From: Lateolabrax maculatus
Taxonomy: Eukaryota > Chordata > Actinopteri > Acropomatiformes > Lateolabracidae
NCBI GenBank assembly: GCA_031216445.1
Contig: CM062219.1
Location: forward strand, 831,001-895,000
Reading direction: 5' to 3'
Length of the DNA: 64,000 nucleotides
Below, in pieces: positions 44,420-55,580 of the stretch (positions within the stretch are counted from its first letter, which is position 1; each line of letters opens with the position of its first letter). The translations under genes were made by a program, and so were the position numbers. The notes beneath the pieces are model-generated. The model saw only the letters and a list, made by a program, of their open reading frames with translations. It ran no database searches and was not told the DNA's origin.

Positions 44420-45020
44420 TGCTGTCAAAGTTGCTGTATGGAGATTTTGAATTATCAACATAAAACAGTTTTAGCACTGAGAGTAGAGCCATAGTTAGTC
44501 TACTCTTGCCCTTGTGAGGTGTATATTGAGGAGAAAAAGGGACCCAACACAGATCCTTGGAGAACACCAGTGGAAAGAAAGTGACACTTGGACTCTTCCC
44601 CTTGCCTGCACTGTCTCATTCTGCTCCCCAGGTTCTGTTACTTGTTTTATTTTATTCATTCATTGTTTCCGGTTTTGTTTTGTAGTACTCACCTCTCCTC
44701 TAGTTTCAGATACTTCACTTCCTGCCTTGTGGGTTCCTTTCCTCCCGATTGTTTGTACTCCTTCGTTTTGGTCTTTGTATCAGGAGTTCCAGTGTTATTT
44801 CTAGTGTTTGTGTTTCTGGTTTTTGATGTGATTTGATGGCTCACTGATGACTGGGCACCCAGTTGACTCTTAAGACCAGACTGGTTTGGATCAAGTAGAT
44901 TATTTTGAGAGAAGTAGTCGCTCTAAAACCTTGGACAGAAGTGAGGCCGGCCTGTAGTCTCTACTAGAGATGGATTCATGGTTTTTCACCAACTTGGGCC
45001 TGCTTGAACATTGTAGAAAT
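44420..45020 (-). mobile_element. L2-group LINE fragment split by an LTR-like block
   Basis: On the minus strand, upstream part first: RPKLVKNHESISSRDYRPAS then LLSKVLERLLLSK (about 44915-45005) and NNLLDPNQSGLKSQ (about 44860-44905). These are fingers-domain phrases of an L2-type reverse transcriptase. The expected 150 or more residues that follow, including the first catalytic block, are absent, and 44590-44838 reads as unrelated LTR-like text. The enzyme wording resumes with STGVLQGSVLGPFFSSIYTS (about 44516-44575), the motif next to the active site, and decays towards 44420. It is clearly dead. Confidence 0.7.
44590..44838 (+). mobile_element. LTR-like block inside the LINE
   Basis: T- and C-rich text on the plus strand ('cttcctgccttgtgggttcc', 'agtgtttgtgtttctggttt') with the style of fish LTR U3/R sequences. 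It replaces the middle of the LINE and could be a solo LTR or a fragment. No TG/CA ends or target-site duplication could be fixed. Confidence 0.35.
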
Positions 45021-45211
45021 GAGCGTTCGCGCGGTTGATAAATGAGGCCGCTGTTCTCTGCTGTTACCTTCCGTTGTGGTCGTGCTAACAGGTTTACACA
45101 GGTGACAACAGGCAGAAAAGCAGGCTGAAAAGACGACAGACAACGAGGGAGAGGAAGATTGAGGAGGTGTGATGAGCTGCTGTCAGCAGGAGATTGTGTT
45201 TGGCTTAGATC

Positions 45212-45213
<2 letters not shown>

Positions 45214-45246
<33 letters not shown>
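45214..45246 (+). repeat. (TG)n microsatellite
   Basis: About 16 TG units with one C interruption. Confidence 0.96.
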
Positions 45247-45247
<1 letters not shown>

Positions 45248-45249
45248 CA

Positions 45250-45385
45250 CGTATGATTTGTTCATTTCCTCTCTCCTCTATGAGCTTGTGCCAAAATAAG
45301 CTCATTACCATCACAGGAGCCAAGGCTGGAATTCAGAAATTCATTAGCTCAACGATTTGCATAGTCTCGCTTTCCTCTGCAACTG
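45250..45385. promoter_or_regulatory. Candidate conserved noncoding element with an octamer
   Basis: 'aataagctcattaccatcac', 'gaattcagaaattcattagc' and a perfect octamer 'atttgcat' at about 45354-45361. POU-domain factors bind this octamer. No repeat similarity was seen. Confidence 0.22.
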
Positions 45386-45579
45386 TGTGTGTGTATGTTC
45401 CTGTTCCCGTGTTGTATGTGTGTTTGGCACTGTTTGCTGCAGGCACTCAAACCCACTCCTACCTGCTACTCTGTCATGGTTTCTCTTCCCCTTGTGTGGC
45501 TGAATTAAAATGTTCCCCCTCGCTCTGGTGAAGGTTTGAGCTCCAGCGCGATTCATGTTCAAAGAACTCCAGTCTGAGA

Positions 45580-45895
45580 AGCAGAGACTGACAATTACTG
45601 CAACAAAGGCATGACCGACAGGGAGAGAAGCTTTAATTGAGTTAAAATTGAGTTTCTGAATAGATCATTGTGTTAATTTCAGAATAAATATAGTTATTTC
45701 CTTGCAGAGTGCACTCCAGCTCAGGAGAGGAAAGATATGCAATCTTTCTCATGGCCCTTTTTCTGCTCTTTCATTTCTCTTCTGGCAGCGTATTCATTTT
45801 CTGCCCCGCGCTTATCTGTGATAATGCCATGATCTATGCTTCGCCCGAGGTTCCATATCAAAGATTCAGTCAAGAGAAGTCTGCGGTATGAAACG
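45580..45895. promoter_or_regulatory. Candidate conserved noncoding element with GATA-like pair
   Basis: Dense unique sequence: 'gctttaattgagttaaaatt', 'gtgttaatttcagaataaat', and 'cttatctgtgataatgcc' with two opposed GATA-like words. The 60-codon ORF at 45709-45891 has no domain. Confidence 0.25.
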
Positions 45896-46247
45896 TCACA
45901 CGGGGCAGGAGTTTGTTTTTATGACTTTATCAATAAGTGCTTGAGTTGTGGAAAGTGTTGCCCAAGACGACGAGTGAGTCTGGATCACTCCTGTCATGAA
46001 TAAAGAGGTTTATCTCGTGCACAAAGGTGAGGGCCGGCAGCAGACCAGCCTCCACATCCTGAGGCCTGAGAGCACTTCGGCCCAAAACATACTAGGTGGT
46101 AAACTCACAGCTGGGCAGGAGGACCCTATGACACCTACCATTCCCTGACATACTTTACCTTTACCCTACTTTTACTTACAGTTTACTACCTGTTTATCTG
46201 TGTATATATTTATCATCAGAATGTTTTATACCTGGACACATCGCAGT
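45896..46247. other. Unassigned sequence
   Basis: 46130-46210 is T- and A-rich ('actttacctttaccctactt'). Confidence 0.4.
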
Positions 46248-46287
46248 ACACACACACACACACACACACGTATATATATATATATTT
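46248..46287 (+). repeat. (CA)11 joined to (TA)8
   Basis: CA units, then 'cgtatatatata', then a T10 run. Confidence 0.95.
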
Positions 46288-46611
46288 TTTTTTTAACCTG
46301 TCTTTTTACTTTTGAACTGGGACAGTACTCGCCCGTGACTGAGGAAGTGCGACGGAGGGAAACTTCGTAAGCCGGTTCGTTGCCGGGACAAAACACGAGT
46401 AATAAACTCAGACACAATTACCTGCAGTTGGATGTTTGTCATCATGGAGATTAAACCCACATCTGCCACTGACCATCACTAAACCAGACACTAATGAAGA
46501 GAAAGAAGGTTTTTCCAAGTTAGTATAGTTTTCGTATAGAAAAACAGACAAAGATATGTTGTTAAATTATCAAAAACATACAGAACAACTTCCTGCCACT
46601 TACCTTTTTAT

Positions 46612-46612
<1 letters not shown>
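46288..46612. other. Unassigned sequence
   Basis: Nothing recognised. Confidence 0.4.

Positions 46613-46668
<56 letters not shown>
46613..46668 (+). repeat. (CA)28 microsatellite
   Basis: Perfect tract of about 56 bases, the longest CA array in the window. Confidence 0.98.
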
Positions 46669-46670
<2 letters not shown>

Positions 46671-47134
46671 TTGGGTTCATGGCTTGTTTGAGCTCAACAG
46701 CTGTGCACATGTCACACTCTTTGATGTGACTGTATTTGGACCGGCTGGACTGTACACATGGACTGTGTCTCTGAGTCACTGTGTCCTTTGAATGTCCTCA
46801 AACGTCTCAGGTGGAGTTGGACTCCGCTGTGAGCTTCGAGTGACCGAACACGATTCAGTTGAAACCGTCTGTGTGAATCCTTCAGGTAACAGCATGTCAG
46901 GGGGTTATTCTACCAGGAAAAAGGAACAGTCTGTAGAAATCAGAAACAAGCACGAGGCAGGAACTACAGAAACTGTAAACTGTGTTACAGACAGAGAGAT
47001 TGATATGTCTTGTTTTATATTTACATTGAAATCAAATTTAATAAATGAATCTACAATTTAATGCATTTAAATATGTGATTATTATTAAGGTACCTTGACC
47101 AAATCACAAGATCTGTCTTGGTCAAAACAAGACT

Positions 47135-47137
<3 letters not shown>
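46669..47137. other. Unassigned sequence
   Basis: An 89-codon ORF (46792-47061) without domain. Confidence 0.4.

Positions 47138-47172
<35 letters not shown>
47138..47172 (+). repeat. (TG)17 microsatellite
   Basis: Perfect tract. Confidence 0.97.
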
Positions 47173-47174
<2 letters not shown>

Positions 47175-47647
47175 AGCTGAGCCAAAGGACAGCTGGAGCC
47201 ACATTGACCTCAAAGCTTTAAAAAGATTATTATGTTATCTCTTTTTCCTGTACTTTCTCCTTTTTCAGAACAAATCAGTTTCTCAGTTTTTTAAGATGAT
47301 TTAAACCACCTGCTTCTTCTTCATACATGCAGTACTTCTTCACCATACTTCTGTGGCTGGTTTGGCCACAAACATAATTCTGAAGATATGTACTATTTCA
47401 ATTTAGGCATATAAAATACTCCTGAATACTAGTAATCAAAATGAAAGCAGGATCTAAAATTGACGCTCAGCACATTGTGTGTTCAGTCTCCGCAGAGTTA
47501 TTGGGTGCGTCACTGCTTTCTGAAGCGTCTGTCAAAACATTTCATAGGCCATGAAAACATCATCTAAAGGTTCAAGTGACTGTAAACTGCTGAATCAAGG
47601 AGACACCCGAAGCTTGATATCAATGTGTCTACCGGATATTTAAACTC

Positions 47648-47650
<3 letters not shown>
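47173..47650. other. Unassigned sequence
   Basis: Nothing recognised. Confidence 0.4.

Positions 47651-47698
<48 letters not shown>
47651..47698 (+). repeat. (GT)24 microsatellite
   Basis: Perfect tract. Confidence 0.98.
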
Positions 47699-50600
47699 AC
47701 CGCTGCTAGCATAACACACCACTGTCTCACACTGAACTGTTAGCAGGTCGAGTTGCATTGTGGGTAATGTAGGCGCCAGATGTTTGGATCTCTGGTTCTA
47801 CTAAATCAATTTTTATATGTTTTGTGTTCCTGTCCATCGCGAGTTCGACGGTTTTAGGAGTGTGATGATAAATCTGTGGTGGTCTCTCTTAAAGAAATTA
47901 CATTTGACATTATAGCATTAAAACCAGTGCTGATGCTGGAAATGTAACATCAAAACAGGTATACTACAGTCTTGACAGCTGGGCCTTTTAATTGGGGTTG
48001 TGGATGAACAAATAGTGAAAAACCCTTGAAAAATTTGTTCTAGTCTCACTCAAAACTGCATCCATCCACTTGCACATAAAATTGAAATAATGTCTTTTAG
48101 AGAATATTCTGTTCCCATTTCCCTGCGAGCAGGTTTCCAGTCACATGCAGATAAAATTATAACTCTGATGTAAAGATGAATACAACGTTATCTCTTCAGT
48201 TGCAGCTTTGTAATTTGATTCTTAAACTATTTGATCGTTCTGTTTGTTAGATCAGTTTGATAGTCTCAAAACCTTCAGAGGTGTAAGGATTACTGTAAAA
48301 AATCAGTGAAGAATACTTCATCATCGGCCTCTAAAGCATAAGCACATTAGTTTTTTTTTCACACCTCCTGAATGAGGACCAGATAATAAAGTCAGACATC
48401 ATTATCCAACATTAGGCTCTGCTTCTCTCACACACAAAGAACCATCAAGGACATAAAATACTTAAAAAGGAAAAAAAAAGTTGATAAAAACTTTGTGAAC
48501 AGTGGTAACCTTGCCAGGAGAAGTTTTGTGAAATTCTACAAAAGAGAAACCCATTTGTGTTTCCGTCTACTTCTTTCGCCCACATTAGTGCTTCTTTAAA
48601 AGCTCAAAGAAACTACCAGAGCAAGTAGGAACATGAGAGCACAACACTGACTGAACTGTTTCTACAACTTGAGTAATTGTGTTATGCACTGTTTGCAGCA
48701 AGCAGGAACACAGGGGATAGGAACTGGAATTATGGGTCTTTAGAATAAAACACATTTTGTCTTGTTAACACTCACTACAAGAACGAGATTCTGCAGAGAT
48801 GTCTGAAGAATGTTGAAGGCTGATTCTGATTATAGCTGACTTAGCTTGAGTTGAGGAGGGGCCAAATGCTTACCAGACTGTCATCTGCATAGAAATGGAT
48901 ACGATAAGCCTGTTGAAGCGATAACATTGTTTATGTAGAGTGTAAATAGTAACATCAGGTTTTATGGTTAATATTTATAGTTTTGGTAGAGACACATTTC
49001 TGTCCATCTCAAGTGGACTGCACCTAAGTGCTTAACATCAGTGAGCACTTCATGTATCATTGATTGATGGGATGTGAGATGGCTTCCATGGTTGCCTTAC
49101 ATTTGTAAGGGAAAATGGGCAAATATATGGACCTATCAGGCATTTCTCTACAGAAGAAAATACTGGCTGTAGGGCTGTTAAGCTGTAGGTTAAAGCGTTT
49201 TTTTTCTTCCATTTCTCTACAGAGAAATCCACTAAGAACAATAAAACGGTTTATTATACCACTTGAGATTTGTAAGCTCCATAACAGAGTGGGAACGTTC
49301 AAGCTTCAAGCCCAGTACAGAGCCCCAAATCCCAAAGGTCTCCTGGTCTTTATACCATGTCATGACTGAAGGTTTGGTTCACTACCTGCTCCAATAATAG
49401 TGTCACACACGGGATGCCTCTACAGTAAAACACAGGCTAGTAGCCAGCCCCTCTATAATAGATTGTTATGGTCCACCTACCCACTTAGAAATGATTGTTT
49501 GGCCCCAACAACCCACTTCAATCACAAAGGCACTGAATTGACTGTTCGCTAATCCCATCTCGCCATAATGAAGGTTCACACGCCTGTTCCATTTTACCAC
49601 AGCACATCAACAGTTTACAACAATAACAGTGGCTGATTCCCCATCAAAATCATTAGACATTTTTGAAAGAAGGTCCTGGATTTCAGACTGAAGTAAACAA
49701 AAGCAGCTTCTCGTTTCCAGCCGTTGACTGTCGACTTTGCTGAAATGAAAATAATTAAAAAATAGTAATAATAATAGTATAACAATAATTTGCGGCTGTC
49801 ATGTATGTAAGATCATGTGTTTTCGAAAGCTCGGGATAGATGAACTTCAGCTGTGGCAAAAACTTACACACATTTTATTCCTACAATTTTACTCTAAATA
49901 TAAAATCTATGTACAGTGAAATGTGGACATATAATCGCAATATAATATAAACATATACGGAATGCAAAAAATGCTGTAAACTGATGTCCACAACGTGCAT
50001 ACTAGACTAGTATAGACTAGTAATCGCAGGTTAATGGTCTTAAATGATTGGCTTATAAGGGTGGATGTGACCCACGGCCATGTTTGTAGTTGGTAGTTGT
50101 AGTATGGTATGTAGCCTCGGCCTCTGGTCACGGTGGCAGCGGGGTAGGGGCAGGTTGCTGTCACATCTTAAGTCTGGTCGAAGATTCATTGCTTTTCTTT
50201 GTCATATGTATATAAAGTAAATGTCTTTGGGTTTTGTGCTGTTGATCAGATGAAAACAAAGAATTTGAAGAAAAGATGCCACCCTGGGCTCTGGGAAATC
50301 ATAATGGAAATCATGATTTTTTTTCCTGTTTTTGTGAGATTTTCTGGACAAAATGATTAATTAAGAAAATAAGTGGCAGATTAATGAAGAATGAAAATCT
50401 CCTGCTGTTGCTGCCCTACTTTACAGCAACCTCCACAACAACCTGAGGACACATCTTCAGGGTTTATGTGTAGTTGCATACACACATTTCAATAACGACA
50501 TTAAAAACCTGCCAGACTGTGATGATATTACACTTAACAGTTTTGTTTACAGCAGACTCAAAACGGAGACAATTTTCTGTGATTTGAAATGACAGATGGA

Positions 50601-51556
50601 TTACACCGCCATTATCACCGACTGGAATAACACAGCGACTTTAAGACACAGTCGATTTCATGGTTTGAAATATTGTGCTGTGATTGACAGGCCCGGCTGT
50701 CTCATAGTGACTCTACGAATGAAGGTGATGGATGATGACTCAGGAAGCTAATTTGACCAGGAAGGTGTCTGCTTGTCACGTTTAATAATTTTGATCCTTG
50801 ACTTCCTATTTTGAGTTAGTGTGTTCAGCCTTAACATGGATTTATCCAGGGGCTCTTCCTCGCTGCCTAAAGGGGAGCTGTGTCGTCACATTATCAATGG
50901 AAAGTAGCTCAAAAGTCACCAACTGCCCGTGTTTCATTTTGATTTTGGTAAAAAATTAAAGCAAAATGAAGAAACATGAAACCGAATTTAATTTAACTGC
51001 TTTTATTGTCAGCTTTTATTGGTATTCAAGCTGCTATTATCTCATCTGAAATCAAGTGTGTTGAATAGAGGATCAGACACCACAATAGCTTTTTCTCAAC
51101 TCTACCAACTCGAAAGTGATGGGAGATTTGTCAATAGTAATGCAGTTTAAATAATGTATAACGTAACGTATATTATTGACTTTCGGCCCAAAAGTCACTT
51201 TTTTTTGACGCATGTTCGCATGTAACCTGGCAGAGCAGCGAGCACGGCTGTAGACTCTCGCTCTTGTGTTTCTGGCCTTCGACCTCATGCTCTGGAGTTT
51301 TATTCTCAGCTCCTGTAATAAAACCCTCGGTGTGTGTGTGAGGACGGGGAGGAAGAAACAATCTGGCTGCATAAATAAACAGCCAGAGCCGAGCGACAAA
51401 TCTTCGGGTCGTCCCGACAGACTGCAGCTAGTTTGCAGATGTTCGTTTATGTATGAGTGTGTGTTGGGGGTGTGTGTGAATGTACTTGCAGCTGTTAAAC
51501 AGCATGAGCTGGCTTCTCAATATCAGGTATCGTCCTCCCCCTCCGTCTGTCTCTCA
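47699..51556. other. Long stretch with little recognisable repeat
   Basis: No microsatellite above ten units and no clear transposon family. 'ttgcattgtgggtaatgtag' at 47753 recalls a MITE end. A coding-like stretch at 50060-50168 (minus) is listed as a finding. 51173-51420 is GC-richer with a 'tgagcgagc'-like texture but no exon. Confidence 0.4.
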
Positions 51557-51576
51557 CCCCCCCCCCCCCCCCCCCC
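51557..51576 (+). repeat. C20 homopolymer
   Basis: Twenty consecutive C residues in pyrimidine-rich surroundings. Confidence 0.97.
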
Positions 51577-52839
51577 AAACCTGTGCTCGTCCTTATCAGT
51601 GGTTGAAAGCCGCCGTGGTATCGGCGCCGCTCTAAGGCCTGTCTGTTTCTGCCTTTGTTCTCTGTCCCATCTCCGTCAGAAGGGATCCTGCATCCCGACC
51701 TGTCTCTTCTTAATACACCCCCTCCTCCCCCTCCTCCCCCATCTGCTGTTGTCTTACACCTATCCCTGCCTCCAACTTCACTTCCTCTCCTCCCTTCAAA
51801 GGCAGAGCAAAGTATTGCTCTGTGAGCTTCCTGTGGCTGTGTGAGTTGTCATTGAAAAGAAGTGGAAGTGAACGGTTGAAGTGGTGTTTTCCACCGTCAC
51901 AGCCTCCTGCTGGAAGTTTTGGACTGCTGAAATGGAGAGGAAAGTGTTGGCTGTGTTTTCTAGAATCTGTCTCAAGGACATGAAGTCTTTTTCTGTCGGG
52001 ACCCACATGTGCAGGTATTTTATATAGAATATAACTTTAGTGACATGCACTAAAATCCTCCCACCAGCCGCAGCGTGTCTGTCAAAAACTCAGCAGCCCC
52101 TTTAACGTTACACAGAATAAGAATAGAAAACCATGCCGTTGACTGGCTGGTATTTCCCATCATTTTTAATGCAGAATGAAATAATGAATAAATGTGTTCA
52201 AACCAGTGTTCACATGGTTATTAGGTGTTAATGTTTCCTATTAAACGGATTGTCAAAGCTTTACACCCCCCTCTCGGGCCGGTCTCTTCTGATTGACGTG
52301 GTTACATGAGACATTTTTTACTCTGACTGGACTGTTATTCTGATTATTAGTTAAACACTAGAGTCCATGGAAACACAGCTGTTGTCCAAAACAAGTTGAA
52401 ATGTTCAGTCTGTGGCATCGGACTGAGCGGATAATGAAATGGAAATAAAATACCTTTTATTTCCTTGTTCTGCACCTAGAATAAGACTTAACAGACTTTG
52501 AGTTAAGTCCTGTAAATGTTTACAACTACAGAGCTATACAGTAGTAATACATATATATAAGATGCCTTTCCTGTGTTCTCTTATTTCAAAATAAAAGCAG
52601 GAGAACATTGACACCGTCAACTCATCATCAGGCACATTTAGTTGAACAGAAACCTAAACTGGAGCAGGTGAGAGTGAGTCCTGTGAAAAGACATCAGTTT
52701 CTAGATTTGCTTTGGTAGAACGTGCTCCACAGGTAGGACACCGTCCTCTGGGTATTTATCTAGCCAGCCTGCAGGAGTTCATCTAAATCTCTACTCTCAC
52801 AGGATGCAATCATATTTCAGTTTTGCAGTTTGAGATGAT
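51577..52839. other. Unassigned sequence
   Basis: A CT-rich piece lies at 51710-51795. No exon or named repeat. Confidence 0.4.
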
Positions 52840-53060
52840 TGACTGTTAGCAGGCAGCGCTGCAGTAATAGGCGGGACATATTTTAACAGTGGTGCAGTGA
52901 CTGACTGCTAATGAGTGTTACCCAAAAGTTGAACTCCCTCCGCTGGCATGTGTGGCAATGAGGCAATTACTCCATTATTATAACCCCGAGATAAACAGTG
53001 GACAGAGAGGATCTCGCTCTCCATTATCACCGAACATCCTTCACTGTATTTATGTGCATG
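52840..53060. promoter_or_regulatory. Candidate conserved noncoding element
   Basis: 'gtgactgactgctaatgagt', 'gcaatgaggcaattactcca' and 'attattataaccccgagata' with 'ctccattatcaccgaac'. Unique, no reading frame and rich in ATTA words; the texture of a deeply conserved fish enhancer. Inference only. Confidence 0.27.
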
Positions 53061-53794
53061 GCTATATGAGCAGGCGCATGTGTTGGGAGCAGTTCAACCC
53101 AGGTGGCAAAAGTGATTGAAGGAAGCATTTGAAAGTGGCACAGAGAGAGATATCAAATAGCTTTTTTGTTTTAAATCTAACACACAGTGAATATATGTGT
53201 AATGTCCCTTTAGTTTAGTACACCCAACTGTTTTGTTACAGCATGACAGCAGGTGGTGGCTCCTGCTTCTCGAGAAAGTGAAACATCCCAGATTAAATAA
53301 AGGTAACCAGGTGAGCCACCGCACAGGCTGTAAACACACACGGCTCCACGTAGGGAGGAAGTTAATTTCACAGTGAACAAACTGAAAATACAGTTTTAAA
53401 AATAATTGGTTTGGTTCATTAAATACAGACAGCAGCACCAACTACTGCAGCATCAGTATTATGATTCTGACCAATCAGGAACCGGCACCAATTGAAGACC
53501 AGTGCTCGGTTCCCGTCTTTGAAAATGTCTCATTAAATCAATTCGGTTCAAAATGACCCATTTTGTGTGAAGTGCAAACAAAATAAAATGCAGTAAAAAG
53601 CTGAAGTTGTTAGAAAAGTGTTGAAAGCTTCTCTTAGTGTGAAATTCCCACTGAGATAAATATCTGCTTTCATGTTCATCTTATTTTAACACGTTCACTG
53701 TAGCTGAAAACCACAAAATAAACATCTGCCTTGCTGGTTTATTAATAAAGTTGTTTTGTAATTAAAAATGTTGAAAATAATTCCAAGCGGTGAA
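53061..53794. other. Unassigned sequence
   Basis: 53465-53560 ('ccaatcaggaaccggcacca') may be a diverged repeat. Nothing certain. Confidence 0.4.
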
Positions 53795-54475
53795 AGCGGA
53801 GTGTTTCCATTTTATGTAACGTTCTCCGTCTCCTCCACTACATCTCAGAGTCAATATTACACTTTTCGTCCTCTACATCTGTCTGACAGCTTCAGTTCCT
53901 TTTACATTTTACAGTTTCTCCAAGTATCGTACCTTGAATCTCCACACGTGTTGATGCTAAATGTTTGTGATGAAGTGAAGGATGAAGAGTTCCTTTATGT
54001 GCTGAGGAAATTCTCCTTCTGAAGCTAAAACTGTTTCAAACCCTCTGGGATCAGCTGGAAAAATCATCGTCACAGAGCTGAAAACAGGCTGGTTTTTCTG
54101 TTGACTTTTTAGAGATACGAGGTTCTCACAGGACGGCGACGCTACAAACATGTGATGATCTTATAGACCATGATGCATTGCTGCAGATTAAACTACCCAA
54201 CAGGATATAAAGGAGTTAAAATGAGCTCAACCTTAAACATCTACAGCAGTAAAATGCAACAGACACATGAATGCAGCAGGAATATTAATCCAGAAACATC
54301 AGAGATAATAAAACACTGACAGGAACTCTTTACTGCAGCAGGAGTACTTTTGATATGTAGAATTTGCTGATAATACTCACATACTTTTATTTAAGTAAGG
54401 TTTTACATGTAGTAGAGTATTACTTTCACTTCAGTGGAGGCTCTGAATACTTTCCTTGCTACACATTAGTAAAAC
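53795..54475 (+). repeat. AAGTACTT-rich repeat, most complete copy 8 (plus)
   Basis: In order: 'agtgtttccattttatgtaa', 'cctccactacatctcagag', 'gtctgacagcttcagttcc', 'gatgatcttatagaccatga', 'gcagattaaactacccaaca', 'aaaatgagctcaacctta', 'acagcagtaaaatgcaacag', 'gctgataatactcacatact' and 'cttcagtggaggctctgaat'. It spans about 680 bases and explains the partial copies elsewhere. The ORF at 53768-54022 is noncoding repeat text. Confidence 0.75.
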
Positions 54476-54639
54476 CATCCATCTTTTGACGTGTTGAACT
54501 TTTTCAGGCTTGAAGAGGCAGGCAGCTCAGATCACTAAAACATCTTTAAATCATCTCCATCATCTGTATTACAGAAGAAGAGTCCACTTCCTGCTCTCTG
54601 CACGGCTCGCCGGGGGCTGCAGATGAGAATCTAATAAAA

Positions 54640-54800
54640 GGCAGCAGAGAAAATGGCTTCACGTCTGTGTAATACATCGAGGTTAAATGGGAAGGAATTG
54701 GCTTTAGATTGAAGTGATTTGCGTGTTTTAGCCTGCAGTTCCACCGCTACCGCTGCAATAATTGAATTACTTCAAAAATCAGACCAGACTGAAGCAATTC
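54640..54800. promoter_or_regulatory. Candidate conserved noncoding element
   Basis: 'aattggctttagattgaagt', 'gctgcaataattgaattact' and 'accagactgaagcaattccc' are unique AT-core wording beside a microsatellite. Inference only. Confidence 0.2.
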
Positions 54801-54807
54801 CCACTCA

Positions 54808-54812
<5 letters not shown>

Positions 54813-54840
<28 letters not shown>

Positions 54841-54842
54841 AC
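54813..54842 (+). repeat. (CA)14 microsatellite
   Basis: Perfect tract. Confidence 0.97.
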
Positions 54843-54961
54843 AGGCGTTCCTTGGGAGATGCGTTCCTCCCTTCATCTCTTTCAGAAGCGAGAAGCTTCA
54901 GAGGATAAGCATGAGATCAAACACAGCACCGGTTAAACCACAGCAATTACACTATCCACCT

Positions 54962-55045
54962 GAGGGAGGAAGAGAGGGAAGAGAAGGGGAGGCAGGGGGA
55001 GTGAGAGAGTGAGAGAGCGGGGAGGGAGGACAGATAAAGAGGGAG
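54962..55045 (+). repeat. Purine-rich (GGGA/GAGA) tract
   Basis: Nearly all G and A over about 80 bases. Confidence 0.85.
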
Positions 55046-55405
55046 TGTGTGAGAATAAGTGTAATGAGAACAGATTGCAGATCAGGAATTCAGAGCACTG
55101 CTGAATTAAATGGGTTTTGGGAGACAGGGATTGTTCAGGTAATGTGTTTTAATAAGATACGATTCGCTGGGGCCTCCAGTGTGTACGCAGGTGTGTGCAG
55201 TGTTTTCTATATCAGAGTGCAAGTGTACCTGCGTACCAAATGTTTCCCGGCTGAAAGAGTGTGTGTGTGCGTACTGTATCAACTGTATGTACTCTTTGCT
55301 TCGTCGTTCTTTGCTTTGTTGACAGCGCACAACAAATTAATTTGCAAATAATGAATTAAACGCTGAAGAGGGAACCGAAGCACACTCAGCTGCTGATTCG
55401 CATTA
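55046..55405. promoter_or_regulatory. Candidate conserved noncoding element with POU/homeodomain core
   Basis: 55325-55372 reads 'gcgcacaacaaattaatttg' then 'caaataatgaattaaacgc', where overlapping TAATTT, TTTGCAAAT and TGAATTAA words are packed together. The flanking sequence is unique. ORFs of 100 and 74 codons on the two strands lack domains. Confidence 0.28.
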
Positions 55406-55424
55406 GTGTCTGGGGTGTTAAGCA

Positions 55425-55426
<2 letters not shown>

Positions 55427-55459
<33 letters not shown>
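55427..55459 (+). repeat. (TG)16 microsatellite
   Basis: Perfect tract. Confidence 0.97.
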
Positions 55460-55460
<1 letters not shown>

Positions 55461-55580
55461 AGAAGTTATTAACAAAATAACCACGCAGCATTAACAGCAT
55501 CATGAACAGAAACACAGAGCACATTAGTATTTATAAAAACATAAATATTGGAATTAAACTTTCCCTGCAAAAGCAAGTCA

